Below are positions 7,906 through 16,599 of a stretch of DNA of 64,000 nt, piece after piece; position 1 is the stretch's first letter, and the number at the start of each line of letters is the position of its first letter. The DNA is taken from positions 2,666,001 to 2,730,000 of the forward strand of contig NZ_CP043474.1 in the NCBI RefSeq assembly GCF_008329645.1, read 5' to 3'. Source of the DNA: Mycolicibacterium grossiae. GTDB lineage: Bacteria; Actinomycetota; Actinomycetes; Mycobacteriales; Mycobacteriaceae. The position numbers were made by a program, and so were the translations under genes. The notes beneath the pieces are model-generated. The model was not told the DNA's origin. It worked only from the letters and a program-made list of their open reading frames with translations, and did no database searches.

Positions 7906-8565
7906 TCAGCTCGCGCGGCCCGCGACGGCCGGGCCCGTGAGCAATCGTCCGAGACGGTCGGCGACGAGGTGGTGATCGGCCGCGTCGTCGAACAGGACGT
8001 CGCCGAAGAGGCCGCAGTAGGCGCACATGCCCCACACCATCGCGGTGCACGCCGACGTCCAGGCGCCGGCATCGACGTCGGCGGGCATCTCGCCCCGCTC
8101 GATGGCACGCGCCAGCAAGGCGGCGACGTGACCGTTCATCGCATCGATGATGCGGTCGAGGACGGCCCGGTGCCTGCGGTGGGTGGGACGGCGTGAGTTC
8201 GAGATGAGGGACACGACGAGGGCAGCCGTGGAGTGGTCGTCGTCGATCGCGGTGATCGCGAGCACGCAGTCGGAGAGTTCGGCCAGCAGCGTGTCCCCGG
8301 GCGTCTCGGCGAGCGCGCTCACGGCCGCGAGGACATCGGCCTCGGCCTGCTCGACCACGTCGAGGAACAGCGCTTGCTTGTTCGGAAAGTGGTAGTGCAC
8401 GGAGCCGCGAGTGAGCCCGGCGCGGGTGCCGATGAGGTCGAACGTGGCGCCCGCGTAGCCGCGGTCGACGATCTCTACGCGCGCCGCGTCCACGATCCGC
8501 CGCCGGGTGATTGCCGACTCGTCCGACGGTGGGCGGCCCATCTTCGCGGCAGCGCTCTTCGACAT
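7906..8565 (-). CDS. TetR-family transcriptional regulator
   Basis: A 219-residue regulator. The TetR N-terminal helix-turn-helix spans about residues 22-68, ending in the recognition segment SVHYHFPNKQALF. The C-terminal ligand domain (from about 75) is helical and not assignable to a ligand class. MGRPPSDES near the start is a basic N-terminal arm common in this family. It is followed in the same direction by the epoxide hydrolase, so it may control that gene. A weak dyad at 8606-8619 in the upstream region could be its operator. Confidence 0.87.
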   Translation of the reverse strand: MSKSAAAKMGRPPSDESAITRRRIVDAARVEIVDRGYAGATFDLIGTRAGLTRGSVHYHFPNKQALFLDVVEQAEADVLAAVSALAETPGDTLLAELSDCVLAITAIDDDHSTAALVVSLISNSRRPTHRRHRAVLDRIIDAMNGHVAALLARAIERGEMPADVDAGAWTSACTAMVWGMCAYCGLFGDVLFDDAADHHLVADRLGRLLTGPAVAGRAS

Positions 8566-8605
8566 GGACCGAGCATGACAGCTATGCCGCGGATTTGCTC
8601 GTCTA

Positions 8606-8619
8606 TGACTGAATGGTCA
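8606..8619. promoter_or_regulatory. Possible TetR operator (weak dyad)
   Basis: TGAC-N6-GTCA lies 41 bp upstream of the TetR start codon. Only the outer four bases of each arm are symmetrical, so chance is a serious alternative. The 240-bp region 8566-8805 between the TetR gene and the SDR that ends at 8806 shows no convincing gene. Confidence 0.3.
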
Positions 8620-8805
8620 CATGCGTAGATTTTCTGCCAGTGCGTGAGCGGGTGTAGTGAACGGATGAAACACGAGGTGAAGACCACCTAGGCGGACTCG
8701 CGGCTGAGAAGTCACTGTTCGCCATGCTGACACGACGGATGGTACGAAAACCCGGTGATGCAGACACAGCGAAGCCGCGGGTAGCGGCGGGATCCCTCGC
8801 GGAGG

Positions 8806-9723
8806 CTAGCGCTGGGCCGGCTCGAAGACGGTCCCGGCGTTCGCCGATCCGCCCGACCGCGCGAAGCTGCCCATCCGGACGAGGGGATCGGCGACGAGGT
8901 CGAAGAAGCGGGGCGCGATCCGGTAGGTGGAGAGCATCGGCCGGTTCGGCCATCCGATCTGCCGCTCACTCGAGCGGCGCCGACGCGACGCCCGCACCAC
9001 GGCCCGGGCCACCCGCGCGGCGGACACCTCGGCGGGGATGACGAACGGGTGGCGTGACTCCGACCGTGCGGCGCTGACACGCGCCAGCAGTCCCCGACCA
9101 CCGCGGGAACGCTCGGCGGGCGGCGCCGGGAAGTAGTTGGCGCTGCGGTCGTACACCGGGGTGTCCACGGCACCCGGGTAGATGCCGTGGACCGTGACGC
9201 CGGGAAGCCGGCGAGCTTCTTGCCGCAACGTCCGGACCAGTCCCGCCACGGCGAACTTGCTGACGACGTACGGGCTCATGTAGGGCACGGCGGCGTGACC
9301 GAGGAGGGACCCGATGACGATCAGCCGGCCGTGTCCCTGACGGCGGAACTGTCGCATGGCCTCGCGGGCCACGTTGGCCGCACCGACGACGTTGGTCTCG
9401 ACGATGCGGTCGAAGACGTCGGCGGGGATGTCGAGGAACGGCCCGAACGCCGCGACCGCGGCGTTCTGCACCACCGTGTCGACACCGCCGAACCGGGTGC
9501 ACGATGCTTCGACGAGCGCCTCGACGTCCTGGGTGGACGTGATGTCGGTCCGGTGCACCAGCACGTCCGTGGCGCCGGCCCGGCGACATTCCTCGGCGAC
9601 GGTGTGCAAGGCATCCTCGCCGCGTGCGGCGAGGACGAGGCGGTTGCCCAGCGTGGCGAAGTGCAGCGCGACCTCTCGGCCGATTCCGCTCGACGCGCCG
9701 GTGACGACGATCCGGTCTGACAT
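8806..9723 (-). CDS. Short-chain dehydrogenase/reductase
   Basis: A 305-residue NAD(P)-dependent oxidoreductase of the classical SDR fold. The nucleotide-binding motif is TGASSGIG (about 8-15). NAAVA (near 89) replaces the usual NNAG. The catalytic Ser lies in VIGSLLG (about 137) and the catalytic pair in YVVSK (about 153-157). The C-terminal extension of some 60 residues beyond the SDR core is Arg-rich (RASRRRRSSERQ) and resembles SDRs annotated as membrane-associated in mycobacteria. The ATG at 9723 is the first plausible start. No pathway context is visible beyond the neighbouring regulator. Confidence 0.82.
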   Translation of the reverse strand: MSDRIVVTGASSGIGREVALHFATLGNRLVLAARGEDALHTVAEECRRAGATDVLVHRTDITSTQDVEALVEASCTRFGGVDTVVQNAAVAAFGPFLDIPADVFDRIVETNVVGAANVAREAMRQFRRQGHGRLIVIGSLLGHAAVPYMSPYVVSKFAVAGLVRTLRQEARRLPGVTVHGIYPGAVDTPVYDRSANYFPAPPAERSRGGRGLLARVSAARSESRHPFVIPAEVSAARVARAVVRASRRRRSSERQIGWPNRPMLSTYRIAPRFFDLVADPLVRMGSFARSGGSANAGTVFEPAQR

Positions 9724-9860
9724 GGAGCGCGACTACCCGGGATGCGCCCCTGGAGTCGCAAGTGAACGAGTTGTTCAGGAAGGCGTCACATTGGCGTGTG
9801 CGTGCGGACCATCACATGCGCTGGGAGACCGCAATTGCCCGCCGGGACCGTCCAATCACC

Positions 9861-10166
9861 ATGACCGAGAAGAAGATGACACCACGCGTTCTGCCCACCC
9901 AGTCACCGGTCGCCGGCGAGGCGATCAAGGATTCGCTGCGGTGGCCCGGTTACGTCATGCTCGCGTTGGCCCTGTTCGCCTTCGCCGGTGCTTTGACGGG
10001 TTTCGCCACGGGTGACCGCGGCGCGGCGCTGACCGCGGTGGGCCTCGCGGTCCTCCTGGTGGTGGCCGGCCTGGCGTGGCACCTCGTCGAGCGGCGCAAG
10101 GTGCGTCGCGGCCGACTCTCGCGGGGCACGCCGGAGCGTCCCGAGGACATCGCACCGTTGGGGTAG
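9861..10166 (+). CDS. UsfY-like small membrane protein
   Basis: A 101-residue protein when started at the ATG at 9861; an in-frame GTG at 9762, preceded by TGGAG, would add 33 residues. Two transmembrane helices are clear: YVMLALALFAFAGALTGFA and AVGLAVLLVVAGLAWHLVE. They are flanked by GEAIKDSLRWPGY and a basic RRKVRRGR tail. The W-P-G-Y entry into the first helix, the spacing of the helices and the length resemble mycobacterial UsfY, which in M. tuberculosis sits beside usfX-sigF. Here it lies 30 kb from sigF. I assign the family from memory and cannot test it. It converges on the cytochrome b561 gene, 17 bp away. Confidence 0.5.
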   Translation: MTEKKMTPRVLPTQSPVAGEAIKDSLRWPGYVMLALALFAFAGALTGFATGDRGAALTAVGLAVLLVVAGLAWHLVERRKVRRGRLSRGTPERPEDIAPLG

Positions 10167-10183
10167 ACGACCCGCCGTCGGGG

Positions 10184-10705
10184 TCACACCATTCGTCGGA
10201 GCATCCGGTCGCGCAACGTCAGCGTGTGCAGCAGGACCGCGCTGACGTGCGCGGCGATGACGAGCACCAGCAGGTAGGCCAACACCGAATGCGTCTGCCG
10301 CAGCACGAAGTACACGTCGGCGTCGAACGGTGCGATGCGCGGCAGTGGCCAGCCGCCGAACACCGTGACCGGCCTGCCGGCCGCCGACACCATGGCCCAC
10401 CCGACCAGCGGCTGGGCGAGCAGGAGCCCGTACAGCGTGATCTCCGACCCCCACACCATCCGGCGTTCGAGAGGGCCCACGGTGTCGGGGAGCGGGGGCA
10501 CGCGGTGCGTGAACCGGTTGGCGATGCGCGCGACCACGATCGCGAGGATCAGCACCCCCAGAGTCATGTGCACGCCCACCAGCGCCGCATACGACCCCAG
10601 CGCGTTCACCATCGCGAAGCCGATCAACAGGGCGGCGAAGACGAGTATCGCGGTCAGCCAGTGCAGGATCCGCGTCCGCACCGGATGGCGAGCCGGCGCG
10701 GTCAC
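10184..10705 (-). CDS. Cytochrome b561-type membrane protein
   Basis: A 173-residue di-heme b-type cytochrome with four transmembrane helices that would pass electrons from the quinone pool across the membrane. Helix 1 begins RILHWLTAILVFAALLIG with an axial-type His. GVHMTLGVLIL, the helix starting with LYGLLLAQPLVGW, and QTHSVLAYLLVLVIAAHV carry further candidate ligands (His in GVHM, QTHS and AAHV). The GTG at 10705 overlaps the stop of the upstream catalase-family gene (GTGA), so the two are translated as a unit. This pairing of an SrpA-type catalase with a b561 is a recurrent arrangement. It suggests an electron-transfer role for the heme protein rather than plain catalase activity. Confidence 0.82.
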   Translation of the reverse strand: MTAPARHPVRTRILHWLTAILVFAALLIGFAMVNALGSYAALVGVHMTLGVLILAIVVARIANRFTHRVPPLPDTVGPLERRMVWGSEITLYGLLLAQPLVGWAMVSAAGRPVTVFGGWPLPRIAPFDADVYFVLRQTHSVLAYLLVLVIAAHVSAVLLHTLTLRDRMLRRMV

Positions 10706-11829
10706 CGGGCTACCTGCGCGACTTGCACCGCGGACGGGGACTTCGGCTCGCCCGTGCGTGCCCGGTAGGACGCCGCGTAGACCGCGGAGCGCGCGCTGAG
10801 CAGCGGATCGTCGGACGGTTCGATGCCGTCGGGTAGCACGAGCGGGTCGAAGTTCACGTCGCGTGCGTTGCCCGGCGCCTCGGTCTCCGCGGCCGTCAGC
10901 GTCAGGGTGCCGGCGTCGACGGCGCGCCGCCCGGGAGGCCAGGGCAGGGTCGCGTCGTTCACCGGGTCGCCCGGCTCGCCGACGGTGAGCAGCATCCGCC
11001 ACCGCAGGGGGCCGGCGCCGAGTTGACGGACGAGTGCGTCGAAGAGTCCGTCGTCACCGGTCGCGGTCCCCGCGGACTGCAGTGGCGTCAGCGACCACCG
11101 CACCGGAGTGCGCGTGCCGCGGTCGTCGACGAAGAAGAACGTGTTGAGGCTCGAGTAGGTGCTGTCGGCGAAGCCGGCCGTGGGCGGGTGCTTCTTGTTG
11201 ACGGCGGTGGCGGCGACCGTCTCCGGATGCGCCGCAAGGAAGCGCTTCATGGCGTCCGGGTCGGGCTTGCCAGTGCCCTGCACCAGCTTGCCGGCCACCA
11301 GTCGGTCGTAGAAGCCTTGGGGCGAGTTGTCGGGGAAGACCGCCAGATTCAGCATGGCGGTGCGCCACTGCCGAGGACCGGGGAAGCCGAAGGCGAGGGC
11401 CAACCCGCGGGCCGTCGCCGGGTCGTCGGCGCCGAAGGGGTTGCCGCCGGCCAGCGAGAACCGCCCCGTGACGGGGGTACGGCCCGCCTCGAAGACGGCG
11501 GCCCTGGAGAGTTCCGCTCCGTTGCCGTTGCCGTCGAAGTAGCCGGTGACGGCGACGCCCTTGGCGTGATTCCTGCGGAAGCCCGGATGACTGCCGTACA
11601 CGGCGTGGAAGGCGTCGATGAAGGTCCGCCGGGTCTTCGAGGCGCCCGCGGCGATCCAGTCGTTGGCGTAGGCGACGGCTCCGAAGTCGACGGCAAGGAA
11701 GGCGCCGACCGCGCCGAGGCCCGCCAGCAGTGAGCGGCGCGTGATGGGAGTGCCCCGCCAGGTGAGGACGGGGTCGCGTGGGCTGTGCGACACACCGCCG
11801 ACTCTCGTCGCAGGACCCGTCGGCGTCAT
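10702..11829 (-). CDS. Catalase-family (SrpA-type) peroxidase with Tat-like signal
   Basis: A 375-residue small catalase-fold heme protein. Residues 25-55 form a twin-arginine-like leader (TPITRRSLLAGLGAVGAFLA), so it is probably exported. The catalase core begins near KTRRTFIDAFHAVYGSHPGF; GFRRNHAKGVAVTGYF marks the distal side, with the catalytic His in NHAKG. The proximal heme Tyr should be in RSAVYAASYRAR near residue 350. It is much shorter than a classical catalase (about 480 or more) and fits the catalase-family peroxidase group. The next gene, a b561 cytochrome, overlaps by 4 bases, so the substrate may be reduced using quinol electrons. Confidence 0.8.
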   Translation of the reverse strand: MTPTGPATRVGGVSHSPRDPVLTWRGTPITRRSLLAGLGAVGAFLAVDFGAVAYANDWIAAGASKTRRTFIDAFHAVYGSHPGFRRNHAKGVAVTGYFDGNGNGAELSRAAVFEAGRTPVTGRFSLAGGNPFGADDPATARGLALAFGFPGPRQWRTAMLNLAVFPDNSPQGFYDRLVAGKLVQGTGKPDPDAMKRFLAAHPETVAATAVNKKHPPTAGFADSTYSSLNTFFFVDDRGTRTPVRWSLTPLQSAGTATGDDGLFDALVRQLGAGPLRWRMLLTVGEPGDPVNDATLPWPPGRRAVDAGTLTLTAAETEAPGNARDVNFDPLVLPDGIEPSDDPLLSARSAVYAASYRARTGEPKSPSAVQVAQVAR

Positions 11830-11874
11830 TGCGGCTGACGCCAGCAGTCACTACCTGCTACCCGGTATTCGGGG

Positions 11875-13392
11875 TCAGGCCAGCCAGGCGAGGGCGGCAT
11901 CGGGTGGTTCGGGTCCGCCCGGTGGGTCGTCGGCTGCGTCCGGCGTGGGCGGCGGTGCGGTGCCGTCGGTGTCGGCTTCGTCCCGCGCGGGCGGCGGCGG
12001 TGCGGCGCCGTCGGCGGTGTCGAACAGCGTTGCCGGGTCCTCGTCTGGGGGGCGGAGGAGGTGTTCGGGGTGGTGGTAGGTGTTGGTGCGGGTTTGGCCG
12101 GTGTCGAGTGCTGGGGGTGGGGTCCAGTGGGGTTGGCCGTTGATCATGGTGGTGGTCCAGCGGTGGGGTGCGACCATGCGGTTGTCGGGGCCGCAGGCCA
12201 GGGCGAGGTCGTCGACGTTGGTGTTGCCGCCGTGGAACCAGTCGGCGGTGGCGTGGTGGGCTTGGCAGTCGTAGGCGGGGGCGGTGCAGCCGGGTTTGGT
12301 GCAGCCGCCGTCGCGGGCGATGAGCATCAGTCGTTGGGCGGGTGAGGCGGTGCGGCGGCTGCGGAACAGGTTGAGTGCGGCGCCGGTGGTGTGGTCGAAG
12401 ACTGCGAGGTAGTGGTGGGCGTGGCTGGCCAGGCGCAGGACGTCGGCGGTGGGCAGGGTGGATCCGCCGGCGGTGACGGCGATCCCGGCGGCGTGGCGCA
12501 GGTCTTGCAGGGTGGTGCGCACGATGATGGTGGCGGGTAGCCCGTTGTGCTGTCCGAGTCGTCCGCTGGTCAGGACGGCGCGGCCGATGGCGTGCAGGGC
12601 GTCGTGGCGGCGTTGGGAGACGGTGCGGGTGTCGGTGTCGAGGTGGGCGTGGCTGGGGGTGCCGCTGGTTTGGGGGTCGGGGTGATCGGGGTGGCACATG
12701 CCTGGGGCGGCCCAGCGGGCGAAGACGGCTTCCAGGGTGGCCCAGGCGGTGGGGGTGAGGCAGGCGGTGAGGTCGACCATGCCGTCGGGGCGTTGGCGGT
12801 AGGACAGGCGGCGTTGGCGGTGGCGGTCGGTGTCGTCGGGGGCGGCGCCGTCGGGGTCGAGCAGAGCGAGTAGGCGGGCGGCGACGTGGTCGAGTTCGTC
12901 GGGGGCGATGCCGGCGGCGATGCGGACCAGGTCGGTTTCGGCGGCGGTGCGGGTGGGGGCGTCGACGGCGGCGGGTAGGCGGGTCATGGTCTTGCGGATG
13001 ACCTCGACGTGCTCGGGGTTGAGCACACCGTCGGCTTGGGCGGCGGCGGTGCGGGCTAGGACGGGTTCGAGGGGGTCGCCGGTGAGGGTGCGTCGCGGGC
13101 CGAGCAGGGCGGCGTCGCGTAGGCGTCGGCCGGCCTCGGGGCGGCTGATCCGCAGCCGGGTGGCCAGCACGTCGCGCCAGGACTTCGCGCCCAGGTCGGC
13201 CGGGGCGCCGTGGGATTGCAGGGCGGTCAGCAGGCGGTGCTGCTGGGCGGGCAGCCGGCGGGTCAGGTCCTCGAGGTCGTCGAGGACGGTGAGCACTTCG
13301 GTCGCGGTCAGCTCGGATGGGTCGCACGCGGCCAGCGCGGCGTGCGCGGTGCGCAACGCCGTGAGCGCGTCGGTGACGTCCCCCATCCCCAT
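11875..13392 (-). CDS. 13E12-repeat family protein (DUF222 plus HNH endonuclease domain)
   Basis: A 505-residue member of the mycobacterial 13E12 family: an N-terminal DUF222 region (about 1-330) and a C-terminal HNH nuclease. The nuclease contains CTKPGC, then YDCQAHHATADWFHGGNT, DDLALAC and DNRMV at about 385-430. The last 60 residues are Pro/Asp-rich and look disordered. The reading frame is open up to 13467. I prefer MGMGDV at 13392 (a second ATG at 13386) because a -10 hexamer and a LexA box lie immediately upstream. The biological role of the family is unresolved; HNH-mediated DNA cleavage is inferred. Codon bias is extreme, so the plus strand of this gene looks like G-rich low-complexity sequence. 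Confidence 0.85.
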   Translation of the reverse strand: MGMGDVTDALTALRTAHAALAACDPSELTATEVLTVLDDLEDLTRRLPAQQHRLLTALQSHGAPADLGAKSWRDVLATRLRISRPEAGRRLRDAALLGPRRTLTGDPLEPVLARTAAAQADGVLNPEHVEVIRKTMTRLPAAVDAPTRTAAETDLVRIAAGIAPDELDHVAARLLALLDPDGAAPDDTDRHRQRRLSYRQRPDGMVDLTACLTPTAWATLEAVFARWAAPGMCHPDHPDPQTSGTPSHAHLDTDTRTVSQRRHDALHAIGRAVLTSGRLGQHNGLPATIIVRTTLQDLRHAAGIAVTAGGSTLPTADVLRLASHAHHYLAVFDHTTGAALNLFRSRRTASPAQRLMLIARDGGCTKPGCTAPAYDCQAHHATADWFHGGNTNVDDLALACGPDNRMVAPHRWTTTMINGQPHWTPPPALDTGQTRTNTYHHPEHLLRPPDEDPATLFDTADGAAPPPPARDEADTDGTAPPPTPDAADDPPGGPEPPDAALAWLA

Positions 13393-13395
13393 GCA

Positions 13396-13411
13396 TCGAA
13401 CATACGTTCGC
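13396..13411. promoter_or_regulatory. LexA (SOS) box overlapping the 13E12 promoter
   Basis: TCGAAC-ATAC-GTTCGC matches 11 of 12 defined positions of the mycobacterial SOS box TCGAAC-N4-GTTCGA. Read on the minus strand it contains the hexamer TATGTT (13404-13399), which ends 6 bases before the ATG at 13392. A -10 element at that spacing predicts a leaderless transcript. LexA bound here would cover the promoter, so the gene should be DNA-damage inducible. Several 13E12 genes of M. tuberculosis are known members of the LexA regulon. Confidence 0.78.
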
Positions 13412-13485
13412 ACCTTAAGGGTTTGGCGACACCGATCATGAGAGCACCCTGAGAAGTCGAGCGACAATCACCGTGCGGGACAGGG

Positions 13486-14304
13486 CTATTCGCCGAGCGT
13501 CGCCTGATACCGCCGCATGCCGGCGAGCCAGCGCTCGTAGTCCGCACCCTTGCGCCGGTACATGTCGAGCACCTCTGGATGGGGCAGCACCAGGAACGTC
13601 CCGGTGCGCACCGCCTCGACCACGAGGTCGGCGACGTCGGCCGGCCCGACCACGGCGCCGGCGTTGCGGACCGCTGCGGCCGCCATCCGGGCGGCGGGGT
13701 CGACCGAGTCCGTGATGTCGGTCAGCAGGGGAGTGTCGACCCCCATTGGGCACACGCAGGAGACGCCGACGCCCTGCTCGCCGTACGTGATCGACAGCCA
13801 CTCGGCGAAGCCGACCGCGGCGTGCTTGGTCACCGAGTACCCGGCGGCGCCGATCTGGGTCAGCAACCCTGCCGCCGACGCCACCCCGACGAAGTGGCCG
13901 CGTCCCCGCGACACCCAGTGCGGCACCAGCCGCTGCGCGGCGCGGACGTGGGCCCGGAGGTTGACGTCGAGGATGCGGTCCCAGTCGTCGTCGTCCCCGA
14001 TGCCCGAAGCTCCGATGATCCCGGCATTGGCGACGTAGACGTCGACCGGTCCGAACGCGTCACCCGCCGCGGCGAGCAGTTGGTCGATTCCGGCGCCCGT
14101 CGCGGCGTCGGCGGTGACACCGACGGCGGCGCCCCCGGACGTGGTGATCGCGTCCGCCGTGGCCTCGGCCTCGCGCAGGTCGCCGGCGACCACCGACGCA
14201 CCCGCCGCGGCGAACCGCTCTGCCAGTGCCCGGCCGATCCCCGACCCGGCGCCCGTCACGACCACCACACTGCCTGCGACGTCCACGCCGCCTTCGATAC
14301 CCAT
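13486..14304 (-). CDS. Short-chain dehydrogenase/reductase (catabolic cluster, last gene of the minus arm)
   Basis: A 272-residue classical SDR. The cofactor motif is TGAGSGIG (about 16-23), with NAG near 96, VASAAG near 146 and the catalytic YSVTK near 159-163. DLR near 45 after the second strand hints at NAD preference. The start MGIEGG at 14304 lies 10 bases after the stop of the upstream acyl-CoA ligase, so it is the end of the six-gene minus-strand operon that starts at 20599. In this setting it would oxidise a hydroxyl to a ketone, or reduce one, on a CoA ester or its precursor. The substrate is not determinable. Confidence 0.83.
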   Translation of the reverse strand: MGIEGGVDVAGSVVVVTGAGSGIGRALAERFAAAGASVVAGDLREAEATADAITTSGGAAVGVTADAATGAGIDQLLAAAGDAFGPVDVYVANAGIIGASGIGDDDDWDRILDVNLRAHVRAAQRLVPHWVSRGRGHFVGVASAAGLLTQIGAAGYSVTKHAAVGFAEWLSITYGEQGVGVSCVCPMGVDTPLLTDITDSVDPAARMAAAAVRNAGAVVGPADVADLVVEAVRTGTFLVLPHPEVLDMYRRKGADYERWLAGMRRYQATLGE

Positions 14305-14314
14305 CAGGGCATTC

Positions 14315-15793
14315 TCACCGATGGGCGAGCCGATCCCGCAACGCCCGCTTGAGCACCTTGCCGTAGCTGTTCTTCGGCAGCTCGTCGACGAACTCGTAGC
14401 GCTTGGGCCGCTTGAACCGGGCGATGCGCGAGAGCAGGTGCTCGTCGAGCGCGGCGGGATCGACGTCGCCGACGACGAACGCGACGACCACCTCGCCCCA
14501 TTCCTCGTCGGGTTCACCCACCACGCAGGCCTCCTCGACGCCGGGATGCGTGATGAGCACCTCCTCGACCTCGCGGGGATAGACGTTGCTGCCGCCGCTG
14601 ATCACCACGTCCTTCGACCGATCGCGCAGCGTGAGATAGCCGTTCGCGTCGAATGACCCCATGTCACCGGTCCGAAGCCAACCGTCCCGCAGCGTCGCCG
14701 CGGTGGCCTCCGGGTTGCGCCAGTAGCCCGACATGACGACGTCGCCGCGACAGACGATCTCGCCGATCTCGCCGACCGGCAGGGGCTGCCCGTCGTCGCC
14801 GACGACCGCCACGTCGACACCGGAGCGGGCGTAGCCGACCGAACCCAGCACGGTGTCGTCGACGTCCTCGTGGTCGGCGCGCCGCAGCCCGGTGATCGTC
14901 ATCGGCGCCTCGCCCTGCCCGTACAGCTGGACGAAGACCGGACCGAATGCGGCCAGCGCCTTGCGCATTCCATCGACGTACATCGGTCCGCCGCCGTAGA
15001 CGACGGTGCGGAGGTTCGCCGGACATGCCCGCCCGGTGCGGACCAGGCGCGCCACCATCGTCGGCGCCAGGAAGCATGCCGTGCCCGGGTGCTGCTCGCA
15101 CAGGTCCAGGAACTCGTCGGGGTCGAACGCCGCCGACTCCGGGATCACCTGCCGGGCGCCACGCAGGACGTACGGCGCGATGTACAACCCGGACCCGTGC
15201 GACATCGGGGCGCCGTGCACCAGGGTGCAGTGTTCGTCCGGATCGTCGAAGTCCGCCAGGTGCGCCACCGTCATCGCCATCAGGTTGCGGTGCGACAGCA
15301 TGGCGCCCTTGGACCGGCCGGTGGTCCCGCTGGTGTAGAACAGCCACGCCAGCGCCGCGGGATCGGTGGTGCGCGGGGGGTCGAGGGGCGCCGCGGCGGT
15401 GCGCGCCCGGTAGCCGGCGGAATCGAGCACCTCGACGGGCACCGCCGTCTCCGACGTGAGCCGCTCCGCGATCACCGGCGACGCGAACACCACCGCGGCA
15501 TCGGCGTCGTCGAGGATCTGTGCCATCTCCCGGGCGTGCAGCTTGTAGTTGATGGGCACCACCACGCATTCGGTGGCCCAGGCCGCGAACATCAGCTCGA
15601 CGATCTCGGGCCGGTTCTCGCTGGCGATCGCGATACGCGTGCCGACCGGGTGCTCGGCTCGGAGCGACGCCGCGAGCGACAGTGCACGACAACGCAACTC
15701 GGACCACGTGTGCACACGACGCGTGCCGAGGTACACCGCGCCACGATCGCCGAGGCGGGCCGCGGTCTGCTCGAGGACGCCGAAGAGGTTCAC
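14315..15793 (-). CDS. Acyl-CoA synthetase (AMP-forming, class I adenylate-forming)
   Basis: A 492-residue ATP-dependent CoA ligase. The P-loop-like motif [11 protein letters not shown] is near residue 155. GGGPMY and [10 protein letters not shown] mark the acyl and adenylate pocket, and GWLRTGDMG (about 370) the hinge region. The C-terminal catalytic Lys is in [11 protein letters not shown] (about 475). Length fits the FadD/fatty-acyl group. The GTG at 15793 overlaps the stop of the preceding SDR (GTGA). It is the second of two CoA ligases in the same operon, which suggests that two different acids, perhaps the substrate and a later cleavage product, must be activated. Confidence 0.86.
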   Translation of the reverse strand: MNLFGVLEQTAARLGDRGAVYLGTRRVHTWSELRCRALSLAASLRAEHPVGTRIAIASENRPEIVELMFAAWATECVVVPINYKLHAREMAQILDDADAAVVFASPVIAERLTSETAVPVEVLDSAGYRARTAAAPLDPPRTTDPAALAWLFYTSGTTGRSKGAMLSHRNLMAMTVAHLADFDDPDEHCTLVHGAPMSHGSGLYIAPYVLRGARQVIPESAAFDPDEFLDLCEQHPGTACFLAPTMVARLVRTGRACPANLRTVVYGGGPMYVDGMRKALAAFGPVFVQLYGQGEAPMTITGLRRADHEDVDDTVLGSVGYARSGVDVAVVGDDGQPLPVGEIGEIVCRGDVVMSGYWRNPEATAATLRDGWLRTGDMGSFDANGYLTLRDRSKDVVISGGSNVYPREVEEVLITHPGVEEACVVGEPDEEWGEVVVAFVVGDVDPAALDEHLLSRIARFKRPKRYEFVDELPKNSYGKVLKRALRDRLAHR

Positions 15794-16575
15794 CGCGCAA
15801 CCCATTCGGCGGACAGCGCGAAGTCCGACAGGTACTTGGTGGAACTCCAGCCGCCGTCGACCACGATGGTCTGTCCATTGATGAACGCCGCCCCCGGTGA
15901 GCACAGGAACGCGATGGTGCTCGCGACGTCCTCGACGCGCCCGAGTCGCGGGTAGGGCGTCATCTCGGTGTTGATCTTGCGGAAGCGCTCGTCGGTCAAC
16001 CGGGTCTCTACCATGGGGGTGACGGTGACGCCCGGAGCGACGTTGTTGCAGCGGATGCCCAGCGGGCCGTACTGGCAGGCGATGTGCGACGTGAGCGACG
16101 ACAGCCCGCCCTTGGCCGCCGAGTACGCCCCGCCGCGCAAGCCGCCGACGACCGCGAACGTCGACGTGACGTTGACGATGCCGGACCCCTCGCTCAGGTG
16201 CGGGATCACGTCGCGGGCCAAGCGGAACGGCGCCCGCAGCATGAGGCCGAGGAAGTAGTCCAGCGCGTCGTCGTCGGTCTCGTGCAGGGGCTTGGGGCTT
16301 CCCACCCCGGCGTTGTTCACCAGGAAGTCGATGCGCTGCCAACGTTCCAGCGCGGCCGCCACCACCCGAGCGGGACCGTCGTCGGCGGTCAGGTCGACCG
16401 CCACCGTCGCGATGCGGTCGGCGTCCGCACCGGCCTCGCGCGCCGCCGCGGCCCACTGCTGAAGGCGGTCCTCGTCGCGGCCGGTGCCCAGCACCGCCAT
16501 GCCCGCCTCGGCCAGCTTGACCGCGGTACCGAAGCCGATGCCACTGCTGGCACCCGTCACGATCGCTACCTGCAT
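15790..16575 (-). CDS. Short-chain dehydrogenase/reductase
   Basis: A 261-residue [11 protein letters not shown] (about 7-14), NNAGVG near 87-92, VTSTF for the catalytic Ser (about 138) and YSAAKGG (about 151) are all present. The C-terminal [13 protein letters not shown] is the typical end of the FabG/actinorhodin-ketoreductase group. The ATG at 16575 follows the upstream CoA ligase stop by 24 bases. The end overlaps the next ligase start. It is one of four SDRs in the divergent catabolic system; they are not close duplicates by eye, so separate steps are likely. Confidence 0.84.
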   Translation of the reverse strand: MQVAIVTGASSGIGFGTAVKLAEAGMAVLGTGRDEDRLQQWAAAAREAGADADRIATVAVDLTADDGPARVVAAALERWQRIDFLVNNAGVGSPKPLHETDDDALDYFLGLMLRAPFRLARDVIPHLSEGSGIVNVTSTFAVVGGLRGGAYSAAKGGLSSLTSHIACQYGPLGIRCNNVAPGVTVTPMVETRLTDERFRKINTEMTPYPRLGRVEDVASTIAFLCSPGAAFINGQTIVVDGGWSSTKYLSDFALSAEWVAR

Positions 16576-16599
16576 ACTCCGCTTTCCTCGCTGACGTGA

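Noticed and set aside
8566..8805. Possible small gene between the TetR and SDR genes
   Set aside because: Only very short frames without ribosome-binding sites were found. Treated as a promoter and intergenic region.
10169..10185. GACCC-N7-GGGTC between convergent genes as a terminator
   Set aside because: The stem is only 5 bp with no U-run. It is too weak to call in DNA this GC-rich.
12060..13100. G-rich, repeat-looking plus strand
   Set aside because: Looks like low complexity, but it is explained by extreme codon bias on the coding strand of the 13E12 gene. No unit repeats exactly.
11858..13396. Second long minus-strand frame (512 codons) over the 13E12 gene
   Set aside because: It is Arg/Pro/His-rich with no domain. 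The frame at 11875-13392 has the DUF222 and HNH motifs and the promoter.
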